The notes beneath the pieces are model-generated. The model did not search any database. It saw nothing but the letters and a program-made list of their open reading frames with translations, and was not told the origin of the DNA. Below, in pieces: positions 1 through 8,527 of a stretch of 59,595 nt of DNA (position 1 is the first letter of the stretch; every line of letters starts with the position of its first letter). The DNA lies in NCBI GenBank assembly GCA_035506535.1, contig DATJPE010000095.1:1-59595 (forward strand), in the 5' to 3' direction. A program made the translations under genes and the position numbers. This DNA is from Actinomycetes bacterium (lineage in GTDB: Bacteria; Actinomycetota; Actinomycetes; DATJPE01).

Positions 1-489
1 GGCGCCGACGTCGACGAGGTTGCCGAGATGCAGCGCGAGCTGGTCCGGATCGGCATCGACCGTCCGGCTGCCTACGCCGTCGGCTCGCCCACGGACTGGG
101 CGTCCGACGGGGTCCCGATCACGTCGTACCCCCGACGCACCCACCCGGACCTGGCGCGGGCGATGGCCGGAGAGCCCCGACCGCTCGTCCTCGACGTGCG
201 CCGGAACCTGGAGCACGCCGACGGGTACGTCCTCGGCGCCAAGCACGTCCCCCTGCACGAGCTCGTCGCCCGGCAGGGAGAGGTCGCTACCTGGGCCGGC
301 ACGGGCCGCGGACCGGTGTGGGTCTACTGCGGCAGCGGCTTTCGTGCCGCGGTCGCCGCCTCGCTCCTCGAACGCATCGGTGTCGACGTGGTCCACGTGG
401 ACGACGAGTTCGCCAACGCCGCGCCGAGCGGCGTGCCGTTGGCGAGGACCGAGGTCGGACAGACGCTGGGCGCGACCTATACCGACTGA
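1..489 (+). CDS. MBL-fold/rhodanese protein, C-terminal part (5' end outside window)
   Basis: The reading frame is open from base 1, so the gene begins upstream and only about 162 residues are seen. The visible part is a rhodanese domain: a hydrophobic strand ending LVLDVRR, then GAKHVPLHEL, then the active-site loop YCGSGFRAAVAASLL, where the Cys of CGSGFR would carry the persulfide. The stretch before it (ELVRIGIDRPAAYAVG) resembles the linker of actinobacterial proteins that fuse a metallo-beta-lactamase domain to a C-terminal rhodanese, as in persulfide dioxygenase relatives. That fusion is inferred from family knowledge because the MBL half is outside the window. Its end overlaps the convergent next gene by 13 bp. 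The role is probably sulfur or persulfide handling. Confidence 0.75.
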   Translation, partial: GADVDEVAEMQRELVRIGIDRPAAYAVGSPTDWASDGVPITSYPRRTHPDLARAMAGEPRPLVLDVRRNLEHADGYVLGAKHVPLHELVARQGEVATWAGTGRGPVWVYCGSGFRAAVAASLLERIGVDVVHVDDEFANAAPSGVPLARTEVGQTLGATYTD

Positions 490-1544
490 CCTTCGTTCAC
501 GTCGGACGGCAGCGACCACAACCAGACCGGTTCCCCGGAGGCGAGGACGACCTCGGAGCGCTCGGCGAGGTAGTGCAGGTGCGCCGCCGTCTCCGCCACG
601 GCAGCCCGGCGCATGAACCCGGTCACCGAGCCCCAGCCGCGCGACCACGACAGATGCTGCGTCACGTCCCAGACCGTGCCGGTCCCAGCCTCGGAGAGGA
701 CGGCGATGACCTCCGCGCACCGCTCCTCGTGGTGACGATGCAGGGCGTGGACCCGTTGGGCGAGCCCCACGAAGCGGTACTCGTGCGCGGGCAGGACCTC
801 GGCGGAGTCGTACGCCGTCACCCGAGCCAGAGACTCCAGGTACGCCGCCAGCGGCAGGTCCTCGGCGTGCGGCTGCAACCCGATGTTGGGGCTGATCCGC
901 GGCAGCACGTGGTCACCGGTCAGCAGCAGGTCCTCCACCGTGTCGTGGAAGCACAGATGGCCCGGGGTGTGCCCCGGGGTCCACACCGCACGGAAGCGAC
1001 CCTTGTCGCCGGGGATGGAGTCACCGTCGTGGAGAAGCCGGTCCGGCCGGGCCATGGCCGCGAACCGGGCGAGCAGCTCCCGGCGCAGGACCAGCTCGGC
1101 TGCGACATCTGCGGGTACGCCGCACCGTCGCAGCCACGTCTCGTCCGCCGCGACGCCGCGCGCGCTGACCCTGGCGCGCGAGGGAAGCGAATCGCGCTCA
1201 GCGGGATGCATCGCCACCCACGCATCCGAGGCATCGCGGAGCCTGGCCGTGAGCCCGTGGTGGTCAGGGTGGACGTGGGTGAGGACGACGCCCGACACGT
1301 CGCCGATCCCGGCGCCGGCGAGCGCGAGCCCGTCGACGAGGGTGCCCCAGCCGAGATCGGTGTCCCAGCCAGGGTCCACGACGACGAGACCGCCGGGCAG
1401 GTCGAGGACGTAGCACAGCGTGTACCGCAACGGGCTGTCCGGGATCGGGACCGGGAGCGACCAGACCCCCGCGCGGACCGCTTCGACAGGCGGCAGCACG
1501 CGACCCAGCCACGCCGCCCGCTGCGCCTGGCCCGTCACCCGCAC
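477..1544 (-). CDS. MBL-fold metallo-hydrolase
   Basis: A 355-residue metallo-beta-lactamase-fold hydrolase. The zinc signature THVHPDHHG is near residue 90, a second metal region PGHTPGHLCFH is near residue 195, LLTGDHVLP follows, and a late His lies in PAHEY. The C-terminal 100 residues resemble the winged-helix tail of LACTB2/beta-lactamase-like 2 hydrolases. The GTG start is chosen because GGGAGG lies 7 nt upstream. It is convergent with the rhodanese gene and shares its last 13 bp. The substrate cannot be told from sequence; candidates are thioesters, nucleotides or lactones. Confidence 0.85.
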   Translation of the reverse strand: MRVTGQAQRAAWLGRVLPPVEAVRAGVWSLPVPIPDSPLRYTLCYVLDLPGGLVVVDPGWDTDLGWGTLVDGLALAGAGIGDVSGVVLTHVHPDHHGLTARLRDASDAWVAMHPAERDSLPSRARVSARGVAADETWLRRCGVPADVAAELVLRRELLARFAAMARPDRLLHDGDSIPGDKGRFRAVWTPGHTPGHLCFHDTVEDLLLTGDHVLPRISPNIGLQPHAEDLPLAAYLESLARVTAYDSAEVLPAHEYRFVGLAQRVHALHRHHEERCAEVIAVLSEAGTGTVWDVTQHLSWSRGWGSVTGFMRRAAVAETAAHLHYLAERSEVVLASGEPVWLWSLPSDVNEGQSV

Positions 1545-1691
1545 TGATTCACCTCCCTGCCCAAAGGATGACCGGAATCCGGACCCGATCCGCCCCGGAG
1601 ACCCTCGATAGTGCTCAGTCTGGTGTCCGCACCGCGCGCCACGGGCGGCGCCCCGGAGCCGACCTCGACTGGATCACGCTCCGTACGAGCG

Positions 1692-2105
1692 TCAGAGGAC
1701 GGACTGCCCGATCGGGCCCGGGTTGTAGGCGATCTCCCATCGGAAGCCGTCGGGATCCGCGAAGTAGCCGCTGTAGCCGCCCCAGTCCCGAAGCACCGCG
1801 TCCGCGATGACGGTCGCGCCGGCTGCGCTGGCCGACGCGAGAACGGCGTCCACCTCGTCCGCCGATCCGACGTTGTGCGCGAGGGTGAAGGGCAGCGCAC
1901 CCTTGGTGCGAGCGATAGGTCCCAGCTCGAGCGCCGCGGCGTCCTCCTGCCACAGCGAGAGAACGAGCTTGTCACCGGTCCGGATCATGACGACCTCGCC
2001 CGGGACGTCCAGCTCAGCGGTCCAGCCCAGGCCGTCGAGGTAGAAGCCGCGGCTTGCCATGAGGTCGCGGACGACGAGTGTCACGAAGGTGATACGAGCG
2101 TCCAC
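1692..2105 (-). CDS. Glyoxalase/bleomycin-resistance (VOC) fold protein
   Basis: A 137-residue single-domain vicinal-oxygen-chelate protein. It begins ITFVTLVVRDLMASRGFY and ends with GYSGYFADPDGFRWEIAYNP, the two halves of the beta-alpha-beta-beta-beta fold; ADPDG...WE is the usual C-terminal metal-site region, with Glu as likely ligand. The GTG start is preferred because the open frame upstream is not VOC-like and a TACGAT box ends 6 nt before it, which fits a leaderless message. It lies alone between the MBL gene and ychF on the same strand. Function beyond the fold (lyase, dioxygenase, resistance protein) is unknown. Confidence 0.85.
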   Translation of the reverse strand: MDARITFVTLVVRDLMASRGFYLDGLGWTAELDVPGEVVMIRTGDKLVLSLWQEDAAALELGPIARTKGALPFTLAHNVGSADEVDAVLASASAAGATVIADAVLRDWGGYSGYFADPDGFRWEIAYNPGPIGQSVL

Positions 2106-2111
2106 GCAGGC

Positions 2112-2117
2112 ATCGTA
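2112..2117 (-). promoter_or_regulatory. Putative -10 box TACGAT for a leaderless VOC gene
   Basis: TACGAT on the minus strand is followed by 6 nt and then the GTG start at 2105. This matches the actinobacterial leaderless pattern TANNNT-N6/7-start. No clear -35 is visible. Confidence 0.45.
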
Positions 2118-2160
2118 GGTGGGCCCTCCGAGCGCCAATGTTCCCGGGTTTCGCCGTGGC

Positions 2161-3234
2161 TCAGACGTTGAATCTGAACTCCACGACGTCACCGTCGGCC
2201 ATGACGTAGTCCTTGCCCTCGATGCGAACCCTGCCGCGGGCCCTGGCCTCGGCCATCGAGCCGGCGTCGACGAGGTCGTCGTAGGAGACCACCTCGGCCT
2301 TGATGAAGCCGCGCTGGAAGTCGGTGTGGATGACCCCCGCCGCCTCGGGAGCCGTGGCCCCCTTGTGGATGGTCCAGGCGCGCGCCTCCTTGGGGCCCGC
2401 GGTGAGGTAGGTCTGCAGCCCCAGCGTCTCGAAGCCCACGCGAGCCAGCTGGGCGAGCCCCGGCTCGGCCTGGCCGCTCGCGGCCAGTAGCTCGGCGGCG
2501 TCGTCGTGGTCGAGCTCGACGAGCTCGGACTCCAGCTGTGCGTCGAGGAAGATCGCCTCGGCCGGCTCGACGAGGGCCGACAGCTGGGCACGCAGCTCGG
2601 CGTCGCCGAGCTCGGCGTCGTCGAGGTTGAACACGTACAGGAACGGCTTGGCCGTGAGCAGGTTCAGCTCCCGCACCGGCAGCGGGTCGAGCCCCGCCGC
2701 GAACACGGTCCGGCCGTCGTCCAGGACCGCGCGGGCCTCGAGCGCCCCGGCGAGCACGGCCGAGCGCTCCTTGTTGTTGCGCGCCTCCTTGTCCAGGCGC
2801 ACCAGTGCCCGGTCGAGGGTCTGCAGGTCGGCCAGGATCAGCTCGGTGTTGATGGTCTCGATGTCGTCAGCAGGGTCGATCTTGCCCTCGACGTGGACCA
2901 CGTCCGGGTCGTCGAAGACCCGGATCACCTGGCAGACGGCGTCCGCCTCCCGGATGTGGGCCAGGAACTTGTTCCCGAGACCCTGCCCCTCGCTCGCCCC
3001 CCGGACGATGCCGGCGATGTCGACGAACTCGACAGTGGCCGGCACCACGCGCGCCGAGGAGAACAGCTCCGCCAGCCGGTCGAGCCTCGGATCGGGGACG
3101 GGCACCACGCCGACGTTGGGCTCGATCGTCGCGAAGGGGTAGTTGGCCGCCAGTACGTCGTTTCGCGTCAGCGCGTTGAACAGCGTGGACTTGCCGACGT
3201 TGGGCAGGCCGACGATCCCGATCTGCAGGCTCAC
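2161..3234 (-). CDS. ychF: Redox-regulated ATPase YchF (Obg family)
   Basis: A 357-residue Obg-family P-loop protein, normal length for YchF/OLA1. Visible parts are the P-loop GLPNVGKST (residues 9-17), switch II FVDIAG (70-75), GASEGQGLGNKFL (79-91), a helical hairpin insertion at about 125-190, and a C-terminal TGS domain ending AGVIHTDFQRGFIKAEVV and DYVMADGDVVEFRFN. YchF proteins usually bind ATP and act in stress, catalase and ribosome-linked functions. The base-recognition motif reads FNLDD (N203, D206) rather than the usual NxxE of YchF. The GTG start gives the standard N-terminus. A TAGACT box ends 8 nt upstream. Confidence 0.95.
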   Translation of the reverse strand: MSLQIGIVGLPNVGKSTLFNALTRNDVLAANYPFATIEPNVGVVPVPDPRLDRLAELFSSARVVPATVEFVDIAGIVRGASEGQGLGNKFLAHIREADAVCQVIRVFDDPDVVHVEGKIDPADDIETINTELILADLQTLDRALVRLDKEARNNKERSAVLAGALEARAVLDDGRTVFAAGLDPLPVRELNLLTAKPFLYVFNLDDAELGDAELRAQLSALVEPAEAIFLDAQLESELVELDHDDAAELLAASGQAEPGLAQLARVGFETLGLQTYLTAGPKEARAWTIHKGATAPEAAGVIHTDFQRGFIKAEVVSYDDLVDAGSMAEARARGRVRIEGKDYVMADGDVVEFRFNV

Positions 3235-3323
3235 GACCGGGGAGTCTAGGTTTCGCCGCGGCGAGGCCCCTCCTCGGGCGCGGCTGCGAGGTCTTGTCGG
3301 ATCCTGATGACATCGTGGTCGGC

Positions 3324-4787
3324 ATGGACGTCACGGCCCTGGTTCTCCTGCTCCTGGGACTCGGCGCCGGCCTGGGGGTCGGGGTCGTGCTCGGCCGTGC
3401 CACCCGCGAGCCGGCCGCCGCCCAGTCCGCACGGGCGCTCGCCGAACGCGACGCCCTGCGAGGCGAATCGGAACGCCTCGCCGCCGACCGGGACCGGCTC
3501 GAGGAGCGCGCGCGCACGGCCGAGCGAGAGCTGGCCGCCGTGACGGCCACGCTGGACGCGGAGCGGGTCGCGGGCGCCCAGCGGCTGGCGGATCTCCAGC
3601 AGTCGCAGGCGGACCTCGCCGAGCGCTTCCGCGCGCTGTCGCAGGAGGCCCTCGACCGCAGCCAGCAACGTCTGGCGGAGTTCGCCGAGGAGCGGCTGAA
3701 GGCCGGCCGCGAGCAGGCGAGCGCCGACCTCGAGCAGCGCAAGCAGGCTGTCGAGCACCTGGTCGCCCCGCTCAAGGAGTCCCTCTCCAAGGTGGAGCAG
3801 CAGCTCGGAGAGGTGGAGAAGGCACGGACCGAGGCCTACGCCGACCTGCGTCGGCAGGTCGCGACGATGAACGAGACCTCGGCTGCGCTGCGCACCGAGA
3901 CCGCTCAGCTGGTGACGGCCCTGCGGGCACCGCAGGTGCGGGGCCGCTGGGGGGAGTTGCAGCTGCGACGGGTCGTCGAGGCGTCCGGGATGGTCGAGCA
4001 CTGCGACTTCGTCGAGCAGGAGAGCGTCGCCACCGACGACGGCGTCGTCCGCCCCGACCTCGTCGTCCACCTGGCGGGTGGCAAGCACGTCGTCGTCGAC
4101 TCCAAGGTCGCCTTCAACGGCTACCTCGAGGCCATGGAGGCGCGCGACGAGGGCCAGCGGGCCGACCGGCTCAAGGCCCACGCCCGGCACCTGCGCGCGC
4201 ACATCGACGCCCTGGGGTCGAAGGCGTACTGGGAGCACTTCGACCCCTCCCCCGAGTTCGTGGTCATGTTCGTGCCGGCGGAGGTCTTCCTCAACGCCGC
4301 TCTGGAGGAGGACCCCACCCTGCTGGAGCACGCCTTCGAGAGAGGCGTCGTCATCGCGACGCCGCAGACGCTGGTCGCGCTGCTTCGCACCGTGGGGTAC
4401 GCCTGGCGCCAGGAGAGCGTGGCTCGCAACGCGCGCGAGGTCTACCAGCTCGGCCGGGAGCTGCACGGCCGGCTCTCGGTCCTCGGCGGGCACGTCGCGA
4501 AGCTCGGCAACCAGCTCAACGGCGCCGTCAGCGCCTACAACAAGACCGTTTCCTCGCTCGAGTCGCGCGTCCTGGTCAGCGCCCGTCGGCTCTCCGACCT
4601 CAAGGTGGTCGAGACCGACCTGGAGCAGCCCGGACAGGTCGAACTTCGGGCGGTGACCCCTCAGGCGCCGGAGCTGGTGGCGGCCGCCAGCCAGAGCCTG
4701 GTCGGCATCGACGAGCTCGAAACCGACGACCGCTACGGGGTCGACGTCCCGGCTGCGATGCCCGGCGCCGGTACCCTCGGAGCATGA
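3324..4787 (+). CDS. rmuC: DNA recombination protein RmuC
   Basis: A 487-residue RmuC homologue. An N-terminal transmembrane helix (LVLLLLGLGAGLGVGVVLG, about residues 5-25) is followed by a long charged coiled coil to about residue 190. The conserved RmuC nuclease-like core comes next, with VRGRWGELQLRRVVEASGM, KHVVVDSKVAFNGYLEAM and EFVVMFVPAEVFLNAAL, and an end typical of the family (GGHVAKLGNQLNGAVSAYNKTV). The D...DSK pattern matches the PD-(D/E)XK-like fold. RmuC limits recombination at inverted repeats in E. coli. ATG 3324 is chosen because the helix follows at once; a TTG at 3294 would add 10 residues. It overlaps the next gene by 4 bp. Confidence 0.92.
   Translation: MDVTALVLLLLGLGAGLGVGVVLGRATREPAAAQSARALAERDALRGESERLAADRDRLEERARTAERELAAVTATLDAERVAGAQRLADLQQSQADLAERFRALSQEALDRSQQRLAEFAEERLKAGREQASADLEQRKQAVEHLVAPLKESLSKVEQQLGEVEKARTEAYADLRRQVATMNETSAALRTETAQLVTALRAPQVRGRWGELQLRRVVEASGMVEHCDFVEQESVATDDGVVRPDLVVHLAGGKHVVVDSKVAFNGYLEAMEARDEGQRADRLKAHARHLRAHIDALGSKAYWEHFDPSPEFVVMFVPAEVFLNAALEEDPTLLEHAFERGVVIATPQTLVALLRTVGYAWRQESVARNAREVYQLGRELHGRLSVLGGHVAKLGNQLNGAVSAYNKTVSSLESRVLVSARRLSDLKVVETDLEQPGQVELRAVTPQAPELVAAASQSLVGIDELETDDRYGVDVPAAMPGAGTLGA
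4772..4777 (+). promoter_or_regulatory. Putative -10 box TACCCT for the DUF6542 gene
   Basis: TACCCT lies 6 nt before the ATG at 4784, inside the end of rmuC. It could give an internal leaderless transcript in addition to readthrough from rmuC. Confidence 0.35.
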
Positions 4788-5395
4788 GCGCCTTCCGCGC
4801 CGGGGCCGAGTTCCCCGTCACGAGCGATCAGCAGCCCAGGCTCGAGGTGGCCGTGGCGGATGTCCCGCCCCCGCCCGCGGTGGCTCCGGTCGACCTCCCG
4901 GCGGACCCGCTGGACCCCACGTCGGCTCAGTCGGCTCCCGCCGACGTCACGGGACCGGACCCGGCGAGCCGCCCCCCGCGGTCCCAGCCCCGGGTCCAGC
5001 GGGGCAGTAACTCCGGACTGACGGCGCCCGGCGTCGCGGTGGTCGTCTTCGCGGGCTCCCTGCTCGGTGCCGTGGTGGACACGACGATCGGCAACGGACT
5101 CGGCACCTTCTTCTCGGTGCTGTTCGTGGCCTCCTCGGTCTATGCGGCGGTGCGGGTCCGCCCACGCAACTTCCTCGCGGCGGTGGTCGTCCCGCCGCTG
5201 GTCTTCCTGCTCATCCTCGGCTTCCACCAGCTTCTCGCGCCCACCGGGCACAGCCGGTCTCTCGTCGACCTCACCGGCGACGTGATCTCCGCGCTGGCGC
5301 TGGGGGCACCGACGCTGTGGGCCGGGACCGTGGCGGCGGCAGCCGTCGTCGCCGTGCGCTGGGTCCGCCGCCGGGGCGGGTTGCGGCGGGGCTGA
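4784..5395 (+). CDS. Membrane protein of DUF6542 type
   Basis: A 203-residue protein with a polar Pro/Asp-rich N-terminal third (about residues 1-75), then a hydrophobic domain with about four membrane segments: GVAVVVFAGSLLGAVVD, LGTFFSVLFVASSVYAAV, FLAAVVVPPLVFLLILGF, and LWAGTVAAAAVVAVRWV, ending in an Arg-rich tail. The RGSNSGLTAPGVAVVVF entry and VRPRNFLAAVVVPPL match what I remember of the actinobacterial DUF6542 domain. The ATG overlaps the rmuC stop (ATGA). It converges on ispH with a 5-bp gap. Function unknown. Confidence 0.7.
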   Translation: MSAFRAGAEFPVTSDQQPRLEVAVADVPPPPAVAPVDLPADPLDPTSAQSAPADVTGPDPASRPPRSQPRVQRGSNSGLTAPGVAVVVFAGSLLGAVVDTTIGNGLGTFFSVLFVASSVYAAVRVRPRNFLAAVVVPPLVFLLILGFHQLLAPTGHSRSLVDLTGDVISALALGAPTLWAGTVAAAAVVAVRWVRRRGGLRRG

Positions 5396-5400
5396 GCCCG

Positions 5401-6411
5401 CTACCGGGTGCCTGCAGCGCGCAGGTCGCGCCGCAACTCGGGCGGGAGCGCGAACAGCAGGCTCTCCTCGACCGCGTGCACTTCCTCGACCGAGTCGAAC
5501 CCCGACGCCGTCAGGTGGTCCAGCAGCTCCACCACGAGCACCTCGGGGACCGAGGCCCCGCTGGTGACCCCGACCGTCGACGCCGTGGCGAGCCACTCCG
5601 CGCGGACCTCGGAGGCATCGTCGACGAGGTACGCCGCAGCCGCCCCGGCCTCGAGGGCCACCTCGACCAGGCGTACCGAGTTGGAGGAGTTTCGCGACCC
5701 GACGACCAGGACGACGTCGCACTGCGCGGCGATGCGCTTGACCGCGGACTGCCGGTTCTGCGTCGCGTAGCAGATGTCGTCGCTGGGTGGGTCGATCAGC
5801 AACGGAAGACGTCGGCGCAGCGCGTCCACGGTCTGGTTGGTCTCGTCGACCGACAGCGTGGTCTGCGAGAGCCACGCCACCCGGCTGGGGTCGTGCACCT
5901 CGACCGTCTCCGCGGCCTCCGGGCCGTCGACCAGGGTGATGTGGTCCGGCGCCTCCCCGCTGGTCCCCACGACCTCCTCGTGGCCCTCGTGGCCGATGAG
6001 CAGGATCTGGTAGCCGTCGTCAGCGAAGCGGCGGGCCTCCTGGTGCACCTTCGTCACGAGCGGGCAGGTCGCGTCGATGGTCCGCAGGTGCCGCGCGGCC
6101 GCCTCCTCGTGCACCGTCGGCGCCACGCCGTGGGCAGAGAAGACCACGGTGGCCCCCTCCGGGACCTCCTCGGTCTCCTCCACGAAGATCGCGCCCTGCT
6201 GCTCCAGGGTCGCGACCACGTGTCGGTTGTGGACGATCTGCTTGCGCACGTACACCGGCGCCCCGTAGAGCTCCAGCGCCTTCTCCACGGTGAGCACAGC
6301 CCGGTCCACCCCGGCGCAGTATCCACGCGGCGACGCGAGGAGCACCCGGCGCGCCGGCGCGGTCGTAGGCTGCGACGCTGACCCTGACGATGCTTCGCCG
6401 ACTCTGTCCAC
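5401..6411 (-). CDS. ispH: 4-hydroxy-3-methylbut-2-enyl diphosphate reductase
   Basis: A 336-residue IspH/LytB, last enzyme of the MEP isoprenoid pathway, reducing HMBPP to IPP and DMAPP with a [4Fe-4S] cluster. The three cluster cysteines are visible in [13 protein letters not shown], in [12 protein letters not shown], and in [10 protein letters not shown]. Substrate-site histidines lie in VHNRHV and SAHGV, and the catalytic Glu in the stretch ending [20 protein letters not shown] is also conserved. Length is normal. The GTG at 6411 is chosen because it is the only start that leaves a short natural leader and has TACCAT 6 nt upstream. The frame stays open further upstream without IspH homology. 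It is divergent from xseA, with very little intergenic space. Confidence 0.95.
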   Translation of the reverse strand: MDRVGEASSGSASQPTTAPARRVLLASPRGYCAGVDRAVLTVEKALELYGAPVYVRKQIVHNRHVVATLEQQGAIFVEETEEVPEGATVVFSAHGVAPTVHEEAAARHLRTIDATCPLVTKVHQEARRFADDGYQILLIGHEGHEEVVGTSGEAPDHITLVDGPEAAETVEVHDPSRVAWLSQTTLSVDETNQTVDALRRRLPLLIDPPSDDICYATQNRQSAVKRIAAQCDVVLVVGSRNSSNSVRLVEVALEAGAAAAYLVDDASEVRAEWLATASTVGVTSGASVPEVLVVELLDHLTASGFDSVEEVHAVEESLLFALPPELRRDLRAAGTR

Positions 6412-6417
6412 CTCACC

Positions 6418-6423
6418 ATGGTA
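6418..6423 (-). promoter_or_regulatory. Putative -10 box TACCAT for leaderless ispH
   Basis: On the minus strand TACCAT is followed by 6 nt and the GTG start of ispH. The box overlaps the upstream alternative ATG of xseA (6418), one reason to prefer the later xseA start. Confidence 0.4.
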
Positions 6424-6441
6424 GGGACGCCGGGAGGACGC

Positions 6442-7647
6442 GTGCCGCTCGAGACCTCCGCGGAGGCGCCGATCCCGGTCCGCACCGTCGCCCGTCTCAT
6501 CGGCGATTGGGTCGGCCGACTCGGGCGCGTCTGGGTCGAGGGCCAGGTCGCCCAGCTCAGCCGCCGGCCCGGCGCCGCGACCTGCTTCCTCACCCTGCGT
6601 GATCCCGTCGCGGACGTCTCGCTCACGGTGACCTGCCCGGCGAGGGTCCTCGACCAGGTCGTGCCGCCCCTGGCCGACGGCGCGCGCGTGGTCGTGTGGG
6701 CCAAGCCGGACTTCTACCTCGGGCGCGGCACGCTGTCCCTCGCCGCCGTCGAGATCAGGCCGGTCGGCCTGGGCGCGCTGCTGGCCCGCCTCGAGCAGCT
6801 GCGGACGACACTGGCCGCCGAGGGGCTGTTCGCCGCCGAGCGCAAGCGCGCGCTGCCCTTCCTGCCGCGCACGGTCGGCGTGGTGTGCGGCCGCGGGTCC
6901 GCCGCCGAGCGGGACGTGCTCGAGAACGCGCGGCGTCGCTGGCCGGGCGTGGCGATCCGCGTCGAGAACGTGGCGGTGCAGGGCCCGTACGCCGTCCCGG
7001 AGGTGACCGCCGCCCTGGCCCGCCTCGACCGGGACCCCGAGGTCGACGTCATCGTCATCGCGCGGGGTGGCGGCAGCGTGGAGGACCTGCTGCCCTTCTC
7101 CGAGGAGAACCTGCTCCGGGCGGTCGCGGCCTGCCGCACGCCCGTCGTGAGCGCGATCGGCCACGAGCAGGACACCCCCCTACTGGACCTGGTCGCCGAC
7201 GCCCGAGCGTCCACACCGACCGATGCCGCAAGGCTCGTGGTCCCCGACGTCGGCGAGGAGCTGGCCGCCCTGGACCGCCATCGCCAGCGCGCCCGGCGGG
7301 CGCTCGAGTCATCGCTCCAGCGCGAGCAGCACGTGCTCGACGGCCTGCGGGCCCGGCCGGTCCTGCGCAGCCCGGAGACGATGCTGGACGCGCGAGCGGC
7401 CGAGATCGGGGAAACGCGGGAACGGGTACGCCGGGCCGTCGGGCATCGCCTCGACCGCGCCCGGGACGAGCTGGGACACACCCGCGCCCGGCTCCTCGCG
7501 CTGTCGCCCGCGTCCACCCTGGCGCGGGGGTACGCGATCCTCCAGCGGTCGGACGGACTGGTGGTCCGCGATCCCGCCGAGGTCGAGACCGGGGAGCTGC
7601 TGCGGGCACACGTGGCGGCGGGCGTCTTCACCGTACGGCGTGACTAG
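6442..7647 (+). CDS. xseA: Exodeoxyribonuclease VII large subunit
   Basis: About 401 residues. The N-terminal OB fold reads [24 protein letters not shown] and [16 protein letters not shown]. The catalytic domain contains [55 protein letters not shown] and [25 protein letters not shown], all hallmarks of XseA. A helical C-terminal part and the LARGYAIL motif follow. With XseB it degrades single-stranded DNA in both directions. GTG 6442 is preferred since GGGAGGA precedes it; ATG 6418 would add 8 residues. A TAGGCT at 6366-6371 could be its promoter, inside ispH. xseB follows 10 bp after the stop. Confidence 0.93.
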   Translation: MPLETSAEAPIPVRTVARLIGDWVGRLGRVWVEGQVAQLSRRPGAATCFLTLRDPVADVSLTVTCPARVLDQVVPPLADGARVVVWAKPDFYLGRGTLSLAAVEIRPVGLGALLARLEQLRTTLAAEGLFAAERKRALPFLPRTVGVVCGRGSAAERDVLENARRRWPGVAIRVENVAVQGPYAVPEVTAALARLDRDPEVDVIVIARGGGSVEDLLPFSEENLLRAVAACRTPVVSAIGHEQDTPLLDLVADARASTPTDAARLVVPDVGEELAALDRHRQRARRALESSLQREQHVLDGLRARPVLRSPETMLDARAAEIGETRERVRRAVGHRLDRARDELGHTRARLLALSPASTLARGYAILQRSDGLVVRDPAEVETGELLRAHVAAGVFTVRRD

Positions 7648-7650
7648 GGT
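7645..7650 (+). promoter_or_regulatory. Putative -10 box TAGGGT for leaderless xseB
   Basis: TAGGGT starts at the xseA stop codon and is followed by 7 nt and the GTG of xseB. The position fits a leaderless internal promoter, which would let the small subunit be made in excess of the large one. Confidence 0.35.
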
Positions 7651-7657
7651 CGGCGCT

Positions 7658-7900
7658 GTGACCGAGCCGACCGACTCCCTCGCCGCCCCCGAGACGCCGA
7701 GCTACGAGCAGGCCCGCGACGAGCTCGTCGAGGTGGTGCGCCGGCTCGAGGCCGGGGGTGCGAGCCTCGAGGAGTCGCTGGCGCTGTGGGAGCGCGGGGA
7801 GTACCTCGCCGCGGTGTGCCAGACCTGGCTGGACGGCGCACGCGCCCGCCTCGACGCCGCGCGCGCGGCGACCGGGGAGGCTCAACCCAGCGCGGGCTGA
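7658..7900 (+). CDS. xseB: Exodeoxyribonuclease VII small subunit
   Basis: An 80-residue XseB: SYEQARDELVEVVRRLEAGG, then SLEESLALWERGEYLAAVCQTWLDGARARLD, the two-helix coiled coil that wraps the large subunit. Several small subunits bind each XseA and are needed for activity. The GTG at 7658 gives the usual acidic N-terminus (TEPTDSLAAP). The 3' end overlaps the convergent DUF4245 gene by 19 bp. Confidence 0.93.
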   Translation: MTEPTDSLAAPETPSYEQARDELVEVVRRLEAGGASLEESLALWERGEYLAAVCQTWLDGARARLDAARAATGEAQPSAG

Positions 7901-8436
7901 AGCTTCCCTACGAGGTGGGCCAGCTCGACATCGGAGGCCGAGCCATAGACGACCAGCGTGGTGGACCCCGCGCCGCGCACGTACGCCCGCCAGCCCTTCT
8001 CCTGACCCGTCCAGCGCTGCCAGCCCGCGAAGGGCCCCGAGCCGTTGCCGGCGCGCACCGGCTCGGTGAGCAGGGTGGCGACGAAGGCGGCCGACGGTCC
8101 GTCGGACTGGTCGAGCGCCGCGTAGCCGCCGGCGGGCGTGACCCAGCCCAGATGCCAGACCGGAGCAGCGATGGAACCGTCCTCGGCGAAGCGGGCGCTG
8201 GTGAGCCGCCAGCCGGCCCCGAGCCCGACCGGTTCCTCCGGGGTGAAGGCGCCGACCGCCCGCGCGGCGACCCTCGCCTGCGTCGGGTCGACGACGGTGA
8301 CCGACGGCGTGTGCGGATGGCGCGACAGCACGACGATGACGAGGACCGCCAGCATGACGACAGCCAGCGAGCGCAGCATGTCGCCGACCGTCTCGAAGCC
8401 GCGCCGGCGAGCGCGCTCGGTGTGCGGCTCAGCCAC
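7882..8436 (-). CDS. DUF4245-type membrane-anchored protein
   Basis: A 184-residue protein with a short cytoplasmic N-terminus, one membrane helix (MLRSLAVVMLAVLVIVVLS, about residues 22-40), and an extracytoplasmic domain with VTPAGGYAALDQSDG and STTLVVYGSASDVELAHLVGKL near the end. This is the pattern of the actinobacterial DUF4245 family, often found by xse and fumarase genes as here. Function unknown. GTG 8436 is chosen as the start with a normal short N-terminus. It is convergent with xseB and overlaps it. Confidence 0.75.
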   Translation of the reverse strand: MAEPHTERARRRGFETVGDMLRSLAVVMLAVLVIVVLSRHPHTPSVTVVDPTQARVAARAVGAFTPEEPVGLGAGWRLTSARFAEDGSIAAPVWHLGWVTPAGGYAALDQSDGPSAAFVATLLTEPVRAGNGSGPFAGWQRWTGQEKGWRAYVRGAGSTTLVVYGSASDVELAHLVGKLQPALG

Positions 8437-8514
8437 CGCTTGACCACGTGTCGGGCACGCGTTCCAGTGTGGCTCACCTTCGGCGCATGCGGTCCGCCCA
8501 CCCCCCGGCGCCAC

Positions 8515-8520
8515 TAGGCT
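8515..8520 (+). promoter_or_regulatory. Putative -10 box TAGGCT for the PfkB kinase gene
   Basis: TAGGCT is followed by 7 nt and the GTG at 8528, with no Shine-Dalgarno between. This fits a leaderless transcript. Confidence 0.5.
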
Positions 8521-8527
8521 GCGCCCC

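Noticed and set aside
5401-7164. A 587-codon open frame extending ispH far upstream
   Set aside because: Only the last 336 residues match IspH. The extension is antisense to xseA, whose motifs are unmistakable.
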